DNA of 64,000 bases from Theodoxus fluviatilis (GCA_034096865.1 JAWQFJ010017544.1:61463-125462), one strand, 5' to 3'. Counted from the first letter of the stretch, positions 22,676-35,660 are shown. Numbers and translations: made by a program. The notes: generated by a model not told the origin, from the sequence alone.

Positions 22676-24178
22676 TCTTGTCACTCGTCCTATTTGTTGC
22701 CTTTGAATAAGTACCATTGACACAACTCTTCCTTTGGGGACGGCTTTTGTTTGGGCATTCTCATCAAGGATGCTGCCACTCAAGCAAACGGTTATGTTCA
22801 TGTGTGAATGAATTACGTAAAATGAAACTTTTTGGTGAATATCGAACCAAACCAAGCATTTGTGGGAGCGCTACTCGCAAGCAACGGTTTTAAGAAAGCC
22901 TTGCAATGTTCTGCGGCGTGGTTCTGAACACTTCCTCTCTGAAAAGATCTCTCATTTCCAAGGAAGGTGCATGAAAATCCCCTTGTTTTTCTCATCGCTG
23001 ATGAAATGGAGAGCCTTGTTGCGGAGGTTAAGTAGTAAATTACAAAAGCTGGCCACGATGTTGACCTTTGTGAGGTCGTGGCTGCATTTGCCTTATCCGC
23101 AATTGCTGCTGCATTCCATGCGTATGTCTCCACCGAGCAGTCTGGAGGTGCGCCCCGGGGAATGGGGACGCGCAGCTCAGTGCCCCACGCAGGATGATGA
23201 CCCTCAGGAGCGTAGGCCGCACGGCCCTCATTGACATTATGCTTCACTCAACCCACCCGCCAAAAAGCGCCTCCACATGCGGCAATCCTGCTCGGAAATG
23301 AAAGGATGTAGAAGACTGAGTTGATTTCCATATCATAACTGAGGGTGAGGAACTCCCATTGATGTCAAATGCAGACAGGACGCCACGGCCGCGCCGCGCT
23401 GAGGGCTGCTACGTCACCTCCACAGCCCTGCTCGGCGCCGAATGAGGCGACCCCGGGCAAGTCGAGAACAGATGGAGGCAATCCGTAATTGCTATGTCTG
23501 GAAACGTCCCAAGGTAATCCAGCACAGTGAAGTCTGGGAGTCTTCGAGGTCAATCCTGTTATGGAAACCAGCAAGCATGGTAATGTGTTGTCTTTCGGCA
23601 CCATGTTACGCAAGATTGATTCTATGCTGTAGGTTTATTGCAAACGATGTTGTCAATATATAAATTCGTGACCGACCACCACATAACACAGAATTAGCTG
23701 TCTTTTCGTATTACTTTGATATGAGTATGAACACTGTAGGATCAGATTGTAGAAGTTATGCTTATTTGACGATAGGACTTGTGCTAGCGGCAATATTTAA
23801 AAAATGACATCGGAAGTGTTCAACACATGTCGATATAACGGAGACAAAACAAGAAATAGCTTATTTTCAAGCGTTTAGACGCAATTTGCAAGCACATTGT
23901 TCGGGTGAATGAAAGTTATGTGTCCCTGGCGTGCATGGACCTCATGCACGCGGCGGCCATGTTAGTTTCAAAGCGAGGCCTGCACAGCACGCGGTTTCAT
24001 CTCCACTCGCATTCTGTGTCACAGAGACTGCAAAAATAATGTATATATATATACCGTAGCTTTTTTGCCACAACTCACGTATCGTATCTTCTGTCTTTTC
24101 CTGGTCACGCAACTGCTGCTTTGTGAGCAAATTCATTCTCTTGCAGATGCATTCAACGCAAACGTATCGCGTCTCCCC
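22676..24178. other. No gene supported (copy 2)
   Basis: Matches 7086-8580. The possible decayed coding stretch of copy 1 is frameshifted here near 23235. Confidence 0.45.
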
Positions 24179-24300
24179 ATGCGTTTTGTATGAGGCGAAT
24201 AACCAGGAAACTCTTGGCTCGACTTGCTTTCATTATAACCAGCTATTAGTGATTAATCATTATCATACTGAATCGTCTACTAAGGCCGACAGGCCTTAGA
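24179..24300 (+). repeat. Dispersed SINE-like fragment, copy 2
   Basis: Duplicate of 8581-8700. Confidence 0.45.
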
Positions 24301-24539
24301 AATTACATTCAATTCAGTATTAATTCATTAATTTAACAGGAACAATGCGTCTGTGTCCAGTATGTGTTAGCTCAGACGTTACGATGTATGCAATGATGAG
24401 TGGATAATTACGAGTTTACGGATGCTTTTAATACATTAAAAATATATACTATATATGAAAAGCATATAAGCTTAAATGAAATCAATTCAAATACTTTAGG
24501 TGTTCATCACTCGTCACATTTCCGTATGCTAATAGAACC

Positions 24540-24609
24540 ACATGTTTAAAGCGTCGAACACTGGGGCTCTGTAGCAGAGAAAGTAGTCATGTTTAAAGCG
24601 TCGAACACT
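24540..24609 (+). repeat. A-box-bearing tandem unit, copy 2 (short)
   Basis: Only two units, each missing TG relative to the 49-bp copy-1 units, where copy 1 has seven. Confidence 0.9.
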
Positions 24610-24830
24610 GGGGCTCTGTAGCAGAGTAGGTAGAGCATCTGACCTGTAGTCGCTTGCAGTTAATGGGTGCGGCGTTCGAAGCTGCACAGATCCTAGAGTT
24701 GCGTCCTACGGTGAGGTGCTTCACCCACATTGCCTCTCCTACCGAGAAGTAAAACAGTTCACTGGGCGCTGCTTAGCGGCGTCCTGGGGTGAATTTCCCC
24801 CAAGAGAGTATCCTCAAAAAGGACAACAAT
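24610..24830 (+). mobile_element. tRNA-derived SINE, copy 2
   Basis: Duplicate of 9259-9475 with A box TAGCAGAGTAGG and B box CGTTCGAAGCT intact. Confidence 0.8.
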
Positions 24831-24899
24831 TAAAATAATCATTATTATCTATACAGTGATTTGCGAAACACCGACTACATGTAAGCTGTGTTGATTCAT

Positions 24900-25308
24900 C
24901 CCATTCTAGTTCACTAGAAACTTCGCCTACCGGCGAGAGTGTCTCTAACCCAGTTGCCATCACGTGATGGAAGGTTTTCGTCCGATATATGCAAATGGCT
25001 GTCACACGAGAGGGATAGCCGATTTGATCCCTGACATATGCCGTTAAAGTAGTTCTAAGACTATTTCGCACAAAACTCTTAACTTACTCTTGTTGAGGCA
25101 ATAAACAAGTGTTTATTCGATAAGATCAAATGTTTGTGTTGAAATGGAAACAAGTTTTGACATCTGAATGATTTCTGTAAAAAAGTGGCGAAACAAATAG
25201 TGTCAGAACGAACTATTTTGGGCGCAATGCTGTAATGCGAAGCATCAAGTCTATTACGCATTCATTGCGAACTGTTCCAGAGTCACTACTACCGGGTTCA
25301 CAAAATGG
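24900..25308 (+). mobile_element. MITE-like repeat M2, copy 2
   Basis: Duplicate of 9547-9955, with the CATCACGTGATG palindrome kept. Confidence 0.7.
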
Positions 25309-26474
25309 CTACATCCTGCACAAACACCTTGAATTTTAGACTGACATCGCGACGAATCTTCTGTATAAAAACTGATCCGATTCGCACTTTGCACCATTCG
25401 TGCACATGTGCCACATAGCAGTGTCTAGTACTGGCAGCCATTCGTTGCGATGTGCACGCCTCGTTCTGAGTTGCCAACATGGCAGCTGTGATTAAGGTCC
25501 AATTCTGCAAAACATGTAAATGACTCAGACTGACCACAACCACGTATTTCTGCATGTAGTGCTGAATTTCCTCGAGCGAGTTAGGACTGGTTTGGTACTC
25601 CTCAGTCATCTACGTTGATGTGTGCCTACTGGAAGTGGTAGATAGTGGAATATAAATTCAAATTCTGATTTACTTTCATGACTTTGGGCAAGACATAAAA
25701 ACCGCCGAAAACGGTGCTTAGCTAGCAGACACTACCGGGAACTTAGTGTTCGAGACACAAAAGTTGGTCAGGTGACATCTATTTCAGGCCGTGTGTGCGG
25801 CATGTTTATGTCTGGCCGAGATTTGAACACTTGGGTCTTGTTTCTGGACACATATATTCCGACTGTCTGTCCCTGTGGGCTCTTTTTCTTCATGAATGGT
25901 CGAGAAAGCTGACTGCCAGAACTATCCAGCTAAATGATGTCACGTAGTATAAACGCATCTATTGTTTTAAAAACTGTAGCGATTCAAATGAACCTTTGAT
26001 GTATTTCACAAAGAGCTTTGGGAAATCGATACCGTTATTTGGTTACAGTGTCTTTGTGTCAGTAAATTTAAAAATGAGCGTTTTGCGTGAGAATCGAAGG
26101 TGGACATTTCTCTACTCGCATGACAGAGTTAGAGTACAGCACGTGGCAGGGTCTTGTGTGTCCTGCACAAAAGCTGCAGTTCATTTTTGCCAGGCATACA
26201 CTGATGTCGAGTTGTGTCCACTAAAGCACTGGCTTCACAGTGAATAAAGATGCCTCCAGTCACGTTGCGACTGCCCTCTCCCCCTCCCCGAGATTAATGG
26301 GAGCTCAAGCCGCACATTCTACCTCCTGATTATTGTGCCTTTCTAAACATCATTCCCGTAAAGAGCAAGCAGTTGGCAGGGAATAAACACGCCAAATGTG
26401 ATTTTCCCGGTCTTCCACCTTGGCCCGAAAAAGTACCTGGTTTAGCTTCGGCACAAATAAAAAGTGCGACGTGA
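25309..26474. other. No gene supported (copy 2)
   Basis: Matches 9956-11117. The 103- and 83-codon frames remain open but are unrecognised. Confidence 0.4.
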
Positions 26475-26617
26475 ATGTACATGTGTGTGTGTGCATATGC
26501 ATGAGTGTGTGCGCGCGTGTGCGTTTGCATGTGTGTGTGTGTCCGTACACGCAAACGCGTGCGTTTGTATGTGTGTGCGTATGTCAGTGTGTGTGTGGGT
26601 GTGTGCGTGCGTATTCG

Positions 26618-26658
<41 letters not shown>

Positions 26659-26829
26659 ATTTTTGCGTTTTCGTTTATATGCATATGTGTGTGTGCGTAT
26701 GCGCGCGCGCGTGTTTGTGCATGTGCGTGTGTGTGTTTGTACGTGTGCGTGTATGCATTCCTGTGTGCGTGCGTGTATGTGTGTGTGTGCACGCGCGTGT
26801 GTGTGCGTGTGTGTGCGTGTACGTCAGTG

Positions 26830-26864
<35 letters not shown>

Positions 26865-27010
26865 GTGCATGTGTTCGTGTGTGTGTGAGCACATGTATGT
26901 CTGTGTGTGTGTGTGCCTACGTGTGTGTGTGTGTTTATGCATGCGTGCGTGTATGCGTGTGTGTTTATGTGCGTGTATGTGCACGCTTACGAGCGTACGT
27001 GTGTACAGGT
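26475..27010 (+). repeat. GT-rich microsatellite, copy 2
   Basis: Duplicate of 11118-11636 with different GT run lengths. Confidence 0.97.
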
Positions 27011-27353
27011 ACACATAACCGAATGTTCCTGGAAGTCAATCGGAAACGTAGTATGAAGAAACTAATGCAATTTCTTTGTGAAATGAAATTTTTCGCCCGA
27101 CTGAGACCCAAATAGATCCGACTATGTAAAGCTGTTGTGCAACCGGTCTACAAGGAGGCAGTTATCAATTCAATCAAGACAGGTTTGTGAGCTGCAGGCT
27201 GCCTCTGCTTCGGTTGTTCAACTCTGTGATCACAGTAACATCTTCACAATGTGGCCCAAGGTACACAACGAAGGGGGAAAAATTCAATCGCTTTGCAGGT
27301 CACTACTACCGATCTCCGGACAAAGGAGTGTGATATTTCCTCCGCGTCAGCTC

Positions 27354-28118
27354 TGTAGCGGCCAAAACAGTAACCTGGCCAAAGCAGTAACCGGAAGTCA
27401 TCGCAGAGTTATCTGCTCGGCTCTCTCTTTATGCGATTTACCGCTCCTGCACCTGTTCTTCGCATGGAATATATCCCGACAAACGACGCATTAGTTGCTT
27501 TACGAGTTTTTGTGTTTTTGGTGCATTTGTGTCGTTTAACACATAATGTAGCGTTCAAAAAAGTTTTTCCCCGTGAAAAGCCGTCTCCCCTGCCGGAAAT
27601 AATATGGGAGTCACCTCCCTGTAGTCTATTTGTAGTCTGGTTTTATAAAACGCGACCGTTGACTGACTTGGCACGCCCGGGGAGTTATGCTAAGATCCGA
27701 CCGCGTTAATATATCTGCGTTTTGTGACAAACGTCTTGCTCGGCGGTACTGTACTCCATGCACCTTAACGGTGCGCGTGATTCGGGTGTAATATTAAGCT
27801 AAACGACGTTCCGAATGTTTCCGACTTCGACCATTTCAGCAGCGCCAATAAACGTCGTTTAGCTTAAGATTACACCCGAATCACGCGCACCGTTAAGGTG
27901 CATAGAGTACAGTACCGCCGAGCAAGACGTTTGTCACAAAACGCAGATATATTTACGCGGCCGGATCTTAGCATAACTCCCCGGGTGTGCCAAGTCAGTC
28001 AGGCGGAGTGGCGGGTGCCGTCTCTTTTTAGAGTGGAATTCTCAGCACGTCCCTCGCAGATAACTCTGCGATGACTTTTGGTTACTGTTTTGGCCAGGTT
28101 ACTGTTTTGGCCGCTACA
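27354..28118. mobile_element. 765-bp TIR element with TGTAG/CTACA ends, Ginger-like
   Basis: The ends read TGTAGCGGCCAAAACAG and CTGTTTTGGCCGCTACA, an inverted repeat of at least 20 bp with further pairing near both ends. It is flanked by AGCTC (27349-27353 and 28119-28123); copy 1 has one AGCTC there. The core is a second inverted repeat (27658-27811 against 27852-28005). TGTNR termini with 4-5-bp target duplications are what is described for Ginger transposons. No transposase, so it is non-autonomous. A solo LTR is unlikely because of the extensive internal inverted repeats. Confidence 0.8.
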
Positions 28119-28604
28119 AGCTCGCGCTACCATGCGCATCTCAGCGCGCATCCGGTAAGAGGAAATGAGACAGCCGCTCAAGCGCCATTTGCAATCGCAC
28201 CATATGTCCTCTGACACAATGTGCTTGCACTCAGTGATCGCTGCTCAGATATGACTGGCATGGCAACAACCTTCACAGACGACTAGGGCGATTTTCACTT
28301 CTCTTTTCTCCCGGTTGCAATGCAATACAATGTACCAACCTGCCTAACGCGCAAAGTGGCTTTTATCGACTGCCATGCGCTGCTGGGAGAGGTCCGAAGT
28401 GACGCCAGGCTTCGATTGTTGTGAGTCTTGGAAGGTTGTGTCCACGAGATTTGTGAAAAAACCACGCTCTCGTAGAATTACACTTTTTCTGCGGTATTTG
28501 CATATGGAGAGCCATTTCCATGGGAATTAATTATGTGGAAAGGTCATTCGGTTTTCAAATGTTTGCTATCACGCTGTTAGGGGGTTGAAGGTAGGAGGGA
28601 GAGA

Positions 28605-28735
28605 AAGAGCGAGAGAGAGAGACAAAGAGACAGACAGAGACAGAGAAACAGAGAGAGAGATAGAGATAGAGAGAGAGAGAGAGAGACAAAGCGACAGAGA
28701 AACAAAGAGAGAGACAAAGAGAGACAGAGAGGGAG
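28605..28735 (+). repeat. GA microsatellite, copy 2
   Basis: Shorter partner of 12446-12665. Confidence 0.97.
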
Positions 28736-28814
28736 GAAGAGGGGGTGGGGGGATGAGAAGAGGATGAATTCCTTTTTTATGTTTCCCTGCTGATTGCAAG
28801 AAGCTCTGCCTAAT

Positions 28815-29697
28815 CAAAGATTATAGGTTACACAAAGATAGCTCATTAGCTCATTGTTGTGAGGATCGAGACACGTTGCGCCCCAAGCGGCTAGAACTAT
28901 GGGGAAGTAATCACAACGCTCGAGACATGTAAAAGTGCTTGTTTGTCGACGCGTTTCTGATGCGTTCCGATCATGTTTGTGAATACATTTACGATGTAAT
29001 GTGTAATAAAATGATTTGCTGCAATAATGGGGGGGTGTTTTGGCTTTGTTTTTTGAAGCAGGCGTTGTGAAATCGAAATATTTGGTTTATCGAAATGAAT
29101 GGTTCTGCGCATGCGCGTGAGTCTATAGTCCGTTTAAACATTGCTCTGTCAGTGGAGACGCTACTGACTTCGCACGCCCGGGGAGTTATGCCAAAGATTC
29201 GGCCGCGTTAAAGCATGCAAAAATATTAATTAGATTAAAAACTAATCGAAAATAGTCATATTAGACTGTTTTAACGTATACTTTCTGCACAAAACCCACA
29301 GAAGATAAGTTAACAAACCTCACCGTATGTACCTAGATAGCTAGCAGACGAATAATCTTTGTCTCCACTGACAGAGCAATGTTGAAACGGACTATAGGCT
29401 CACATTTCGATGAACCAAATATTTCGATTTCACAACGCCTCCTACAAAAAACACAGCCAAAACACCCCCATTATTGCAGCAAATCATTTTATTACACATT
29501 ACACCGTAAATGTATTCACAAACATGATCGAAACGCATCAGAAACGCGTCGACAAACAAGCACTTTTACATGCCTCTAAGCGTTGTGATTACTTCCCCAT
29601 AGTTCTAGCCGCTTGGGGCGCTGCGTTTCCGAGCGTCTTGTAACTTTATATAGCAAAAGATCGGCATGAGCTATCTTTGTGTAACCTATAATCTTTG
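28815..29697. mobile_element. 883-bp element with about 340-bp terminal inverted repeats
   Basis: Terminal repeats 28815-29158 and 29361-29697 start CAAAGATTATAGG and are highly similar. The unpaired core is about 200 bp. GCCTAAT flanks both sides (28808-28814 and 29698-29704), while copy 1 has a single GCCTAAT at 12728-12734. The 7-bp duplication (8 if the terminal C is counted as flank) and long TIRs could fit P, hAT or Mutator-like mobilisers. No transposase is encoded. Confidence 0.88.
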
Positions 29698-30412
29698 GCC
29701 TAATCTAACCTGTATACGATGTATGTATAATGCCTGAGCATGCAGCTCACTTCCCCTCCGAGCTCTAGCTTAGCCATGGAGAAATGGCCATATAATTCAC
29801 TTCACCATGCAAACTGTCATCAACCACAACCTCACCCCACCTCGGTTACACCTAATATTTGTGACCTCCAGCACAAAAGGAATCCAGTTGGGCCTTGGGG
29901 ACATTATGAGATATTGGTACCAGCGTAAAGGCCTTTAGATTTTGTTTAAACTGCTGTACATCACTGGAGTATGTTAACTTTTGGTAAGCTGTCAATGATG
30001 GTAAGACATTTTCCCCCCTTCAAAATCCAGCTTTGAAGACAAAGGGAGTATGTCATTTTCAACTTTACCAACGAAATACTGAATTGTTTACATTTGTCTT
30101 GTCTTCTATTTGTCTTCTATTTCTGTATATAACCGAGGGTGGGGTGGGGTGGAGGAGGAGCTGGCTGATGAATTAGAAAGAGATCCATCCGACCTTAGGA
30201 ATCCCATAGTTTGTAATTGTGTGATGGTAAAAGTATCACATGTTGCATAGCCTGCATTGTTTCTTGCCTGCTAATTAGTTATGCATTTCGTAGATTCCTT
30301 TCTTTAAATGTCAAATTGTGGCTGATTTGGCCAAAACTAATCACAAACACATACTCCCATATTAATGATCAAACTCGTCAAAGGAGCCATAATCTGCTAA
30401 CAGCCAACTTTG

Positions 30413-30479
<67 letters not shown>
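30413..30479 (+). repeat. (CA)n microsatellite, copy 2
   Basis: Pure (CA)n. Partner of 13543-13630. Confidence 0.97.
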
Positions 30480-30481
<2 letters not shown>

Positions 30482-30721
30482 CAACCCCCCCACCCCCACC
30501 CTTCACCTTCGCTTCGATCTCTGAGCAGTACCTCCATATTAGCAAAGGGGCAAAGTCCACTCATTACGTGCTAAAGGGTCACCTTGCCCTCTTACGAACG
30601 CTGTCATCCAGGGCACATTAGTCTTGAAGAGAACAGAAGTTCATCAGGAAGGTCTTCAAGTCTTCTTAACAAAATTTATGGTCATCGATTCGAGCCATGA
30701 ACCGGAAGCGAACTGACGTGG

Positions 30722-30799
30722 ATGGCGCGCGCGCGCGCGCGCGCAAGTGGGTGTGTGTGTGTGCGCGCGTGTGTGTGTGCGCGCGCGCTCCTGGGTGTA

Positions 30800-30832
<33 letters not shown>

Positions 30833-31030
30833 GCGTGTTTGTGTGTGTATTTGTGTGTGTGCGTGTTTGTGTGTGTGTTTCTGTGTGTGTTTGTGTGTGT
30901 GTGTGAATGTGTGTGTGTGCGTGTTTGTTTGTGTGTGTGTTTATGTGTGTGTTTGTGTGTTTATATATGTGTGTGTGAATGTGCCTGTGTGCACGTGTGT
31001 GTGTGTATGTGCGTGTGTGTGCGCGCGCAC
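30722..31030 (+). repeat. GC then GT microsatellite
   Basis: A (GC)n run followed by about 290 bp of GT-rich repeat with TTTG interruptions. Confidence 0.97.
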
Positions 31031-31577
31031 GCAACGTTTAACTCATGCCATTTCGGTATATCTACTTCTCCCTGTTCGTTGCGTATACACGTATCAGATT
31101 ATTACCGAATGTAGAATAAATCAGCTTGTATCTTTATGTGGAGTGCATTGCTTCAAGCGTTCATTTGCAGTAACCTTTCAAGCACGCACCAGTGTGGGGG
31201 ACGCAGCGTGTTCAGACCGTGTTAGCCAGAGTCAGCATGGAGACTGCACACGCTGATGCCAAGACGGTGCTCACACAGACATGGCCTACTCCAGAAGCAC
31301 GTCAGAAATACCAGTTAGTGAGGGAAGCAAAAGTCAATAACAGTTCTCCGCCCAGTTATTGGTCTGCCAGCAGACTTGTCGTTAGCACTTTTGTGTGTGC
31401 GTGAAGCAAGTGCTGTAGTTTTTAAGGATTCATTATTTCAGACAAGCTGCAGAGGAAATGAAAATCGTCCAAGCCAACAAATAAATCTGTCACAGAGAAC
31501 CCCCCTCCCATTCCCCCGTCTTGCAGTTCGTACCAATCGAGCCATGAGTGACCTTGTGGAATGCTCGATTCGTTTGT
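31031..31577. other. No gene seen
   Basis: No recognisable repeat or coding. Confidence 0.45.
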
Positions 31578-31918
31578 TAGTTATTCGGCAAAATAACTCA
31601 AAACATTCGAAACAGATTCTGATGAAAATTGGAGGAACGTCAGGGTTTTACAGAAGAAACAACCCTTTACATTTTGGAGGTTATCTGTTATCGAGTTTTC
31701 GAATTACCGCCAAAAGATATAATTATCTTATTGCAAATCACGAAGTTGATGACGTCAAGTATTGATGACGTCAAGTATTGATGACGTCAAGTATTGATGA
31801 CGTCAAGTATTGATGACGTCGGCGTCTGCGTTGGGCACTGAGAGGCCTCCAGCAGACACTAAAGTGAAACAAACTACACAGGTCATAAAAGAGAAATTGT
31901 GGCTTCCTTGGTAGAAGT
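31578..31918 (+). repeat. Diverged repeat related to 14111-14410
   Basis: See the partner entry. It differs by carrying the 16-bp tandem expansion at 31748-31821. Confidence 0.65.
31748..31821 (+). repeat. 16-bp tandem repeat with four full CRE motifs
   Basis: GATGACGTCAAGTATT is repeated four times. The palindrome TGACGTCA, the consensus CREB/ATF site, starts at 31750, 31766, 31782 and 31798. A fifth, imperfect one (TGACGTCG) follows at 31814. The related locus 14111-14410 has only one TGACGTCG, so the array arose after the two sequences separated. Regulatory activity is possible but not shown. Confidence 0.9.
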
Positions 31919-33340
31919 TTGCACTCTCAGGGTGCTCTCTAGTTTGCTAATACACTGAACAGGGCTAAGAGAGAGAACCGTATGTGAGTATGCTAGAAGT
32001 AAATGGAAGATGCCCCTGGCAGGTAAAGGCAGGTTTGGGCTGGCTGTGTGCGTGATACTCAACCTGTTGAATTAGTTCGAAACCATTATCCAAGACAACA
32101 GTTTCCAGCTTGGAGAAGGCAGAATGGGATTTAAGGCATCGTGCATTAGCGTCTGTGTGGACGGACATGTGCTGCCACTCGTTAGAACCCGTCGGAAGTC
32201 GCTGGACTTAAATTTGAGTCACAGGCAATATGGGTCTACCCGATGAGAAATGAGTTATTTACCCTTCAAAGTAATTTGATATGTTGTCTTTAATACCTTA
32301 AGGTATACGAGCTGTAAAACCATGTTTTTCTGCTGTTCTCCAACTCACCTGCTTCTGCTGTCAGCAATGTTATCGATCTGTGTTGACACCGCAAATGATT
32401 TTTACCTCGTCACAACTCTGTAACCTTTCCCAAGGAGTGTCATTAAAAATCTCTTTTTCAAGAACCACAACTCAAAACTGACTGTGCACGAAAATGAAAA
32501 ATGTTATTCTAATGCGCAGACATGTTACGTTGCGACCAGCGTGCGAAGTGGAAATGCTGCTGAATAGTTGGTTAAATACTCTGTTTTGGATAGACATTTA
32601 CCTGTTTGCTCTTTTCGTGGATTTTTTTAGTTTTACTAACATAAACTGTCGTAACTCTTGTTCAACACAAGATATTTGCTTGAAACAAACTGTTTTGAGC
32701 TCAGGAAGAAGATATGATTATCAAAAACTCACAAACTTTAACATGAAACTTTTTACCTTGTGAAAGGTTTCCCCAGGTTGCAACGCATTATTATGTGACC
32801 CGCCAGGACGAGGCCTATCCTAATTCACACAGGCAATTTGGCGCTACACGCAAAAAAAAAGATCGGGGGACAACATGGGTGAGTCACGTGTCTTTAATGA
32901 AATGCACGCCAGAGACCGCAAGGTTTTTGTCTCCTGATAATTTTGCCACCCAACCACCCATCCACTCACTCCCAAAAAGCGTTTAAACGCGTTAGAATGA
33001 ATTGTCTGTTGCATTCCTTCGGTTGTACATGCATAGCACCTGTGTAGGAACACATCTGAAGCAGTGCTCTAAATATTGTCGTTGGCACAACATCAATCTT
33101 CAAATGGGCGTAGCCTCCACAATTCTGATCCTACAGTCTTCATACTTATATCAAATCGATGAGAAAAGACTGCATCTTTCAGGACTACTTAAAACATACA
33201 AACAGGAAAAATCGAGTTAGAACTGGTTTTGTGGAGGCTGGTCACTTACTGCGCACGCGTTCCGGAAAGGACGACTGATGACGTCACCACGCCTCCCCAG
33301 CACCTCGAAGCTCTGTGATGTCTTGACGCCCACTCAGACA
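31919..33340. other. No gene seen
   Basis: Unique AT-rich sequence. A single TGACGTCA lies near 33278. Open frames are at most 89 codons and unrecognised. Confidence 0.45.
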
Positions 33341-33349
33341 AACAGTGCC

Positions 33350-33689
<340 letters not shown>

Positions 33690-35200
33690 AACAGCTGTAA
33701 TGTATAGGCCACCGGCCTATTACATTGGATGGAGAACTTAAACGAAAAGCAATACCAGCTGAACACACTTATACAGATCACGCTTGAAACAATAAGAACA
33801 AATAACAAAAAAATTGATTTACCGCGATTTTCTCTTTCACTCAGTATTTCATTTACTCTTGTAGCGAAGTGATGAAAACAAAGTGACGGATGAAAAAAAA
33901 CTCTTACAGGTGTCTGGAAAACATTTTCCTTTCTTATCAAGGACTAAGATAACGAACTGTAACTATAGAACAAGTCATGCCCAGTCCTAGTCGATCAGCG
34001 AACAAAGCCGAAATCCGAAACAACCATCAACGACACTCATGGGAAGTGAATATCCGCTCGCACATGCGCCGTGGAGCTATTTGTACTACCGGATGCTGCT
34101 GTTGGGACTGTACAAGTGAAGCGTTATAGTTAGATGCGCGCATGCGTAACTCACCATGTCAAGAATCAAAGCTTCCTATACACTCAACTACAAGCTAAAC
34201 GTTCTGCGCGAAGTTAATAATTGTGATGTATCATAAACTGACATTTGTAAGAAGTAAAGTACAGCGAAATCGTCTCTATCTACCATAGTGAACGAAAAAA
34301 AATATTGATTCATCGATAACATCGGCCAAGTTTCAGCCCTCTCGAAGGATGAGCACTGCCAAAGTAGATGGGGAAGAGATTTGCTGCAGTGATCGACCCG
34401 TACTCAAGGTAAAGGCAGATCAGCTTGTATAGGACCTAAACCGGCGCGTCGGAAAATTTTTCCTACGCTTTCTGCAGGCGTTGTAAAGAGTAATAAACAA
34501 ATATTGCCACGTCTCTAGTCTTGTGCACCTCCTTTCCCATACTCAGACGAGTTACACAAGCAAGATTTGTATCGTGTATATATCTAGTTAAATACTTATG
34601 TCTTATATCATTATACACTGTACAGTAAATGTAAAAGTGGGCTTCATTCTCGGTTTCCTAGCAGATTAGACCATTCATTTCTGGGTTATTGTCTTTAGTT
34701 TACCGCGCATTGCTTTTCAAGTCAATACATCGTAAAATGAAGCATATAAAATATTTATAAAGACAAATAGAACTCACATTCAAACGAATCTTTAAAAAAA
34801 ATCCATGAAACCGAATCTACTTCGAGCACCATTCTGGAAAAATAGTGTTTAAGACTGTTGATAGAACCGTCCTCGTTTGATTTGCCGCCATCGATCCAAA
34901 TGTAAACGAAGCCAATTTTCGACAAACATATCTCTACAGATTTTGCCCAGTTCATCTCGTCAGGAATAATTCGCCTTGTCAGCATTAGATAAGTATGCCT
35001 CGCTATTCTACATTCAGGCATTTTACACTGAGCCAGACCTTCGTTGTATGAAGCGTGGAGGTAATAAACAAGAGCTATCTGCCTAAATCCCCATGGCTCA
35101 TGTTGGGGGACCCCAAATTGACATTAAGGAAGCACTTACAAGCAAACAAGTGCGCTTTGTTTACGTTCTGCCTTCTGACCCATCATGCCCACAACTGCGA

Positions 35201-35202
<2 letters not shown>
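33690..35202 (-). mobile_element. LINE fragment D, TC-flanked family
   Basis: Read on the minus strand from the GA tract at 35203. After a decayed AELWG block comes KAHLFACKCFLNVNLGSPN, which matches KAHLFACKRFLNVDYRTPN of fragment B. Then comes an 88-codon frame with YLMLTRRIIPDEMNWAK and GFVYIWIDGG (B has YLMLSNTKIPDDRNWAK and GYAYIWKNGG). Near 34600 lies ETENEAHFYIYC, the C-terminal Cys/His region. The 3' end has GGCCGGTGGCC near 33705. Several stops and frameshifts; the 3' UTR is longer than in other copies, so it may hold a further insertion. Confidence 0.75.
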
Positions 35203-35264
<62 letters not shown>

Positions 35265-35363
35265 AGGACAGACAGAGACAGAGACAGAGGCAAAGACAGA
35301 GACAAAGACAGAGAGAGACTAAGAGAGAGAGAGAGACAGAGACAGAGTCAGAGACAGAGACAG

Positions 35364-35426
<63 letters not shown>

Positions 35427-35463
35427 CACACACAGGCAGACAGACACACAGACACACACACCG

Positions 35464-35513
<50 letters not shown>

Positions 35514-35585
35514 TCAGGCAGACAGACAGACAGACAGGCAGACACACAGACAGACACACAGACAGACAGACACACAGACAGACAC

Positions 35586-35659
<74 letters not shown>

Positions 35660-35660
35660 C

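Larger units (their letters stand above)
15720..30555 (+). repeat. Segmental duplication, copy 2
   Basis: Second copy of 44-13705, direct orientation, about 1.2 kb longer. It holds three insertions absent from copy 1 (17268-17363, 27354-28118, 28815-29697) and lacks the copy-1 MITE of 3985-4452. Sequence to the left of 15720 does not match the sequence left of base 44, where copy 1 abuts a MITE end. Confidence 0.93.

Noticed and set aside
27354..28118. Solo LTR (TGT...ACA ends, 5-bp duplication)
   Set aside because: Extensive inverted repeats at ends and core are not LTR-like; no polyadenylation or primer-site context.
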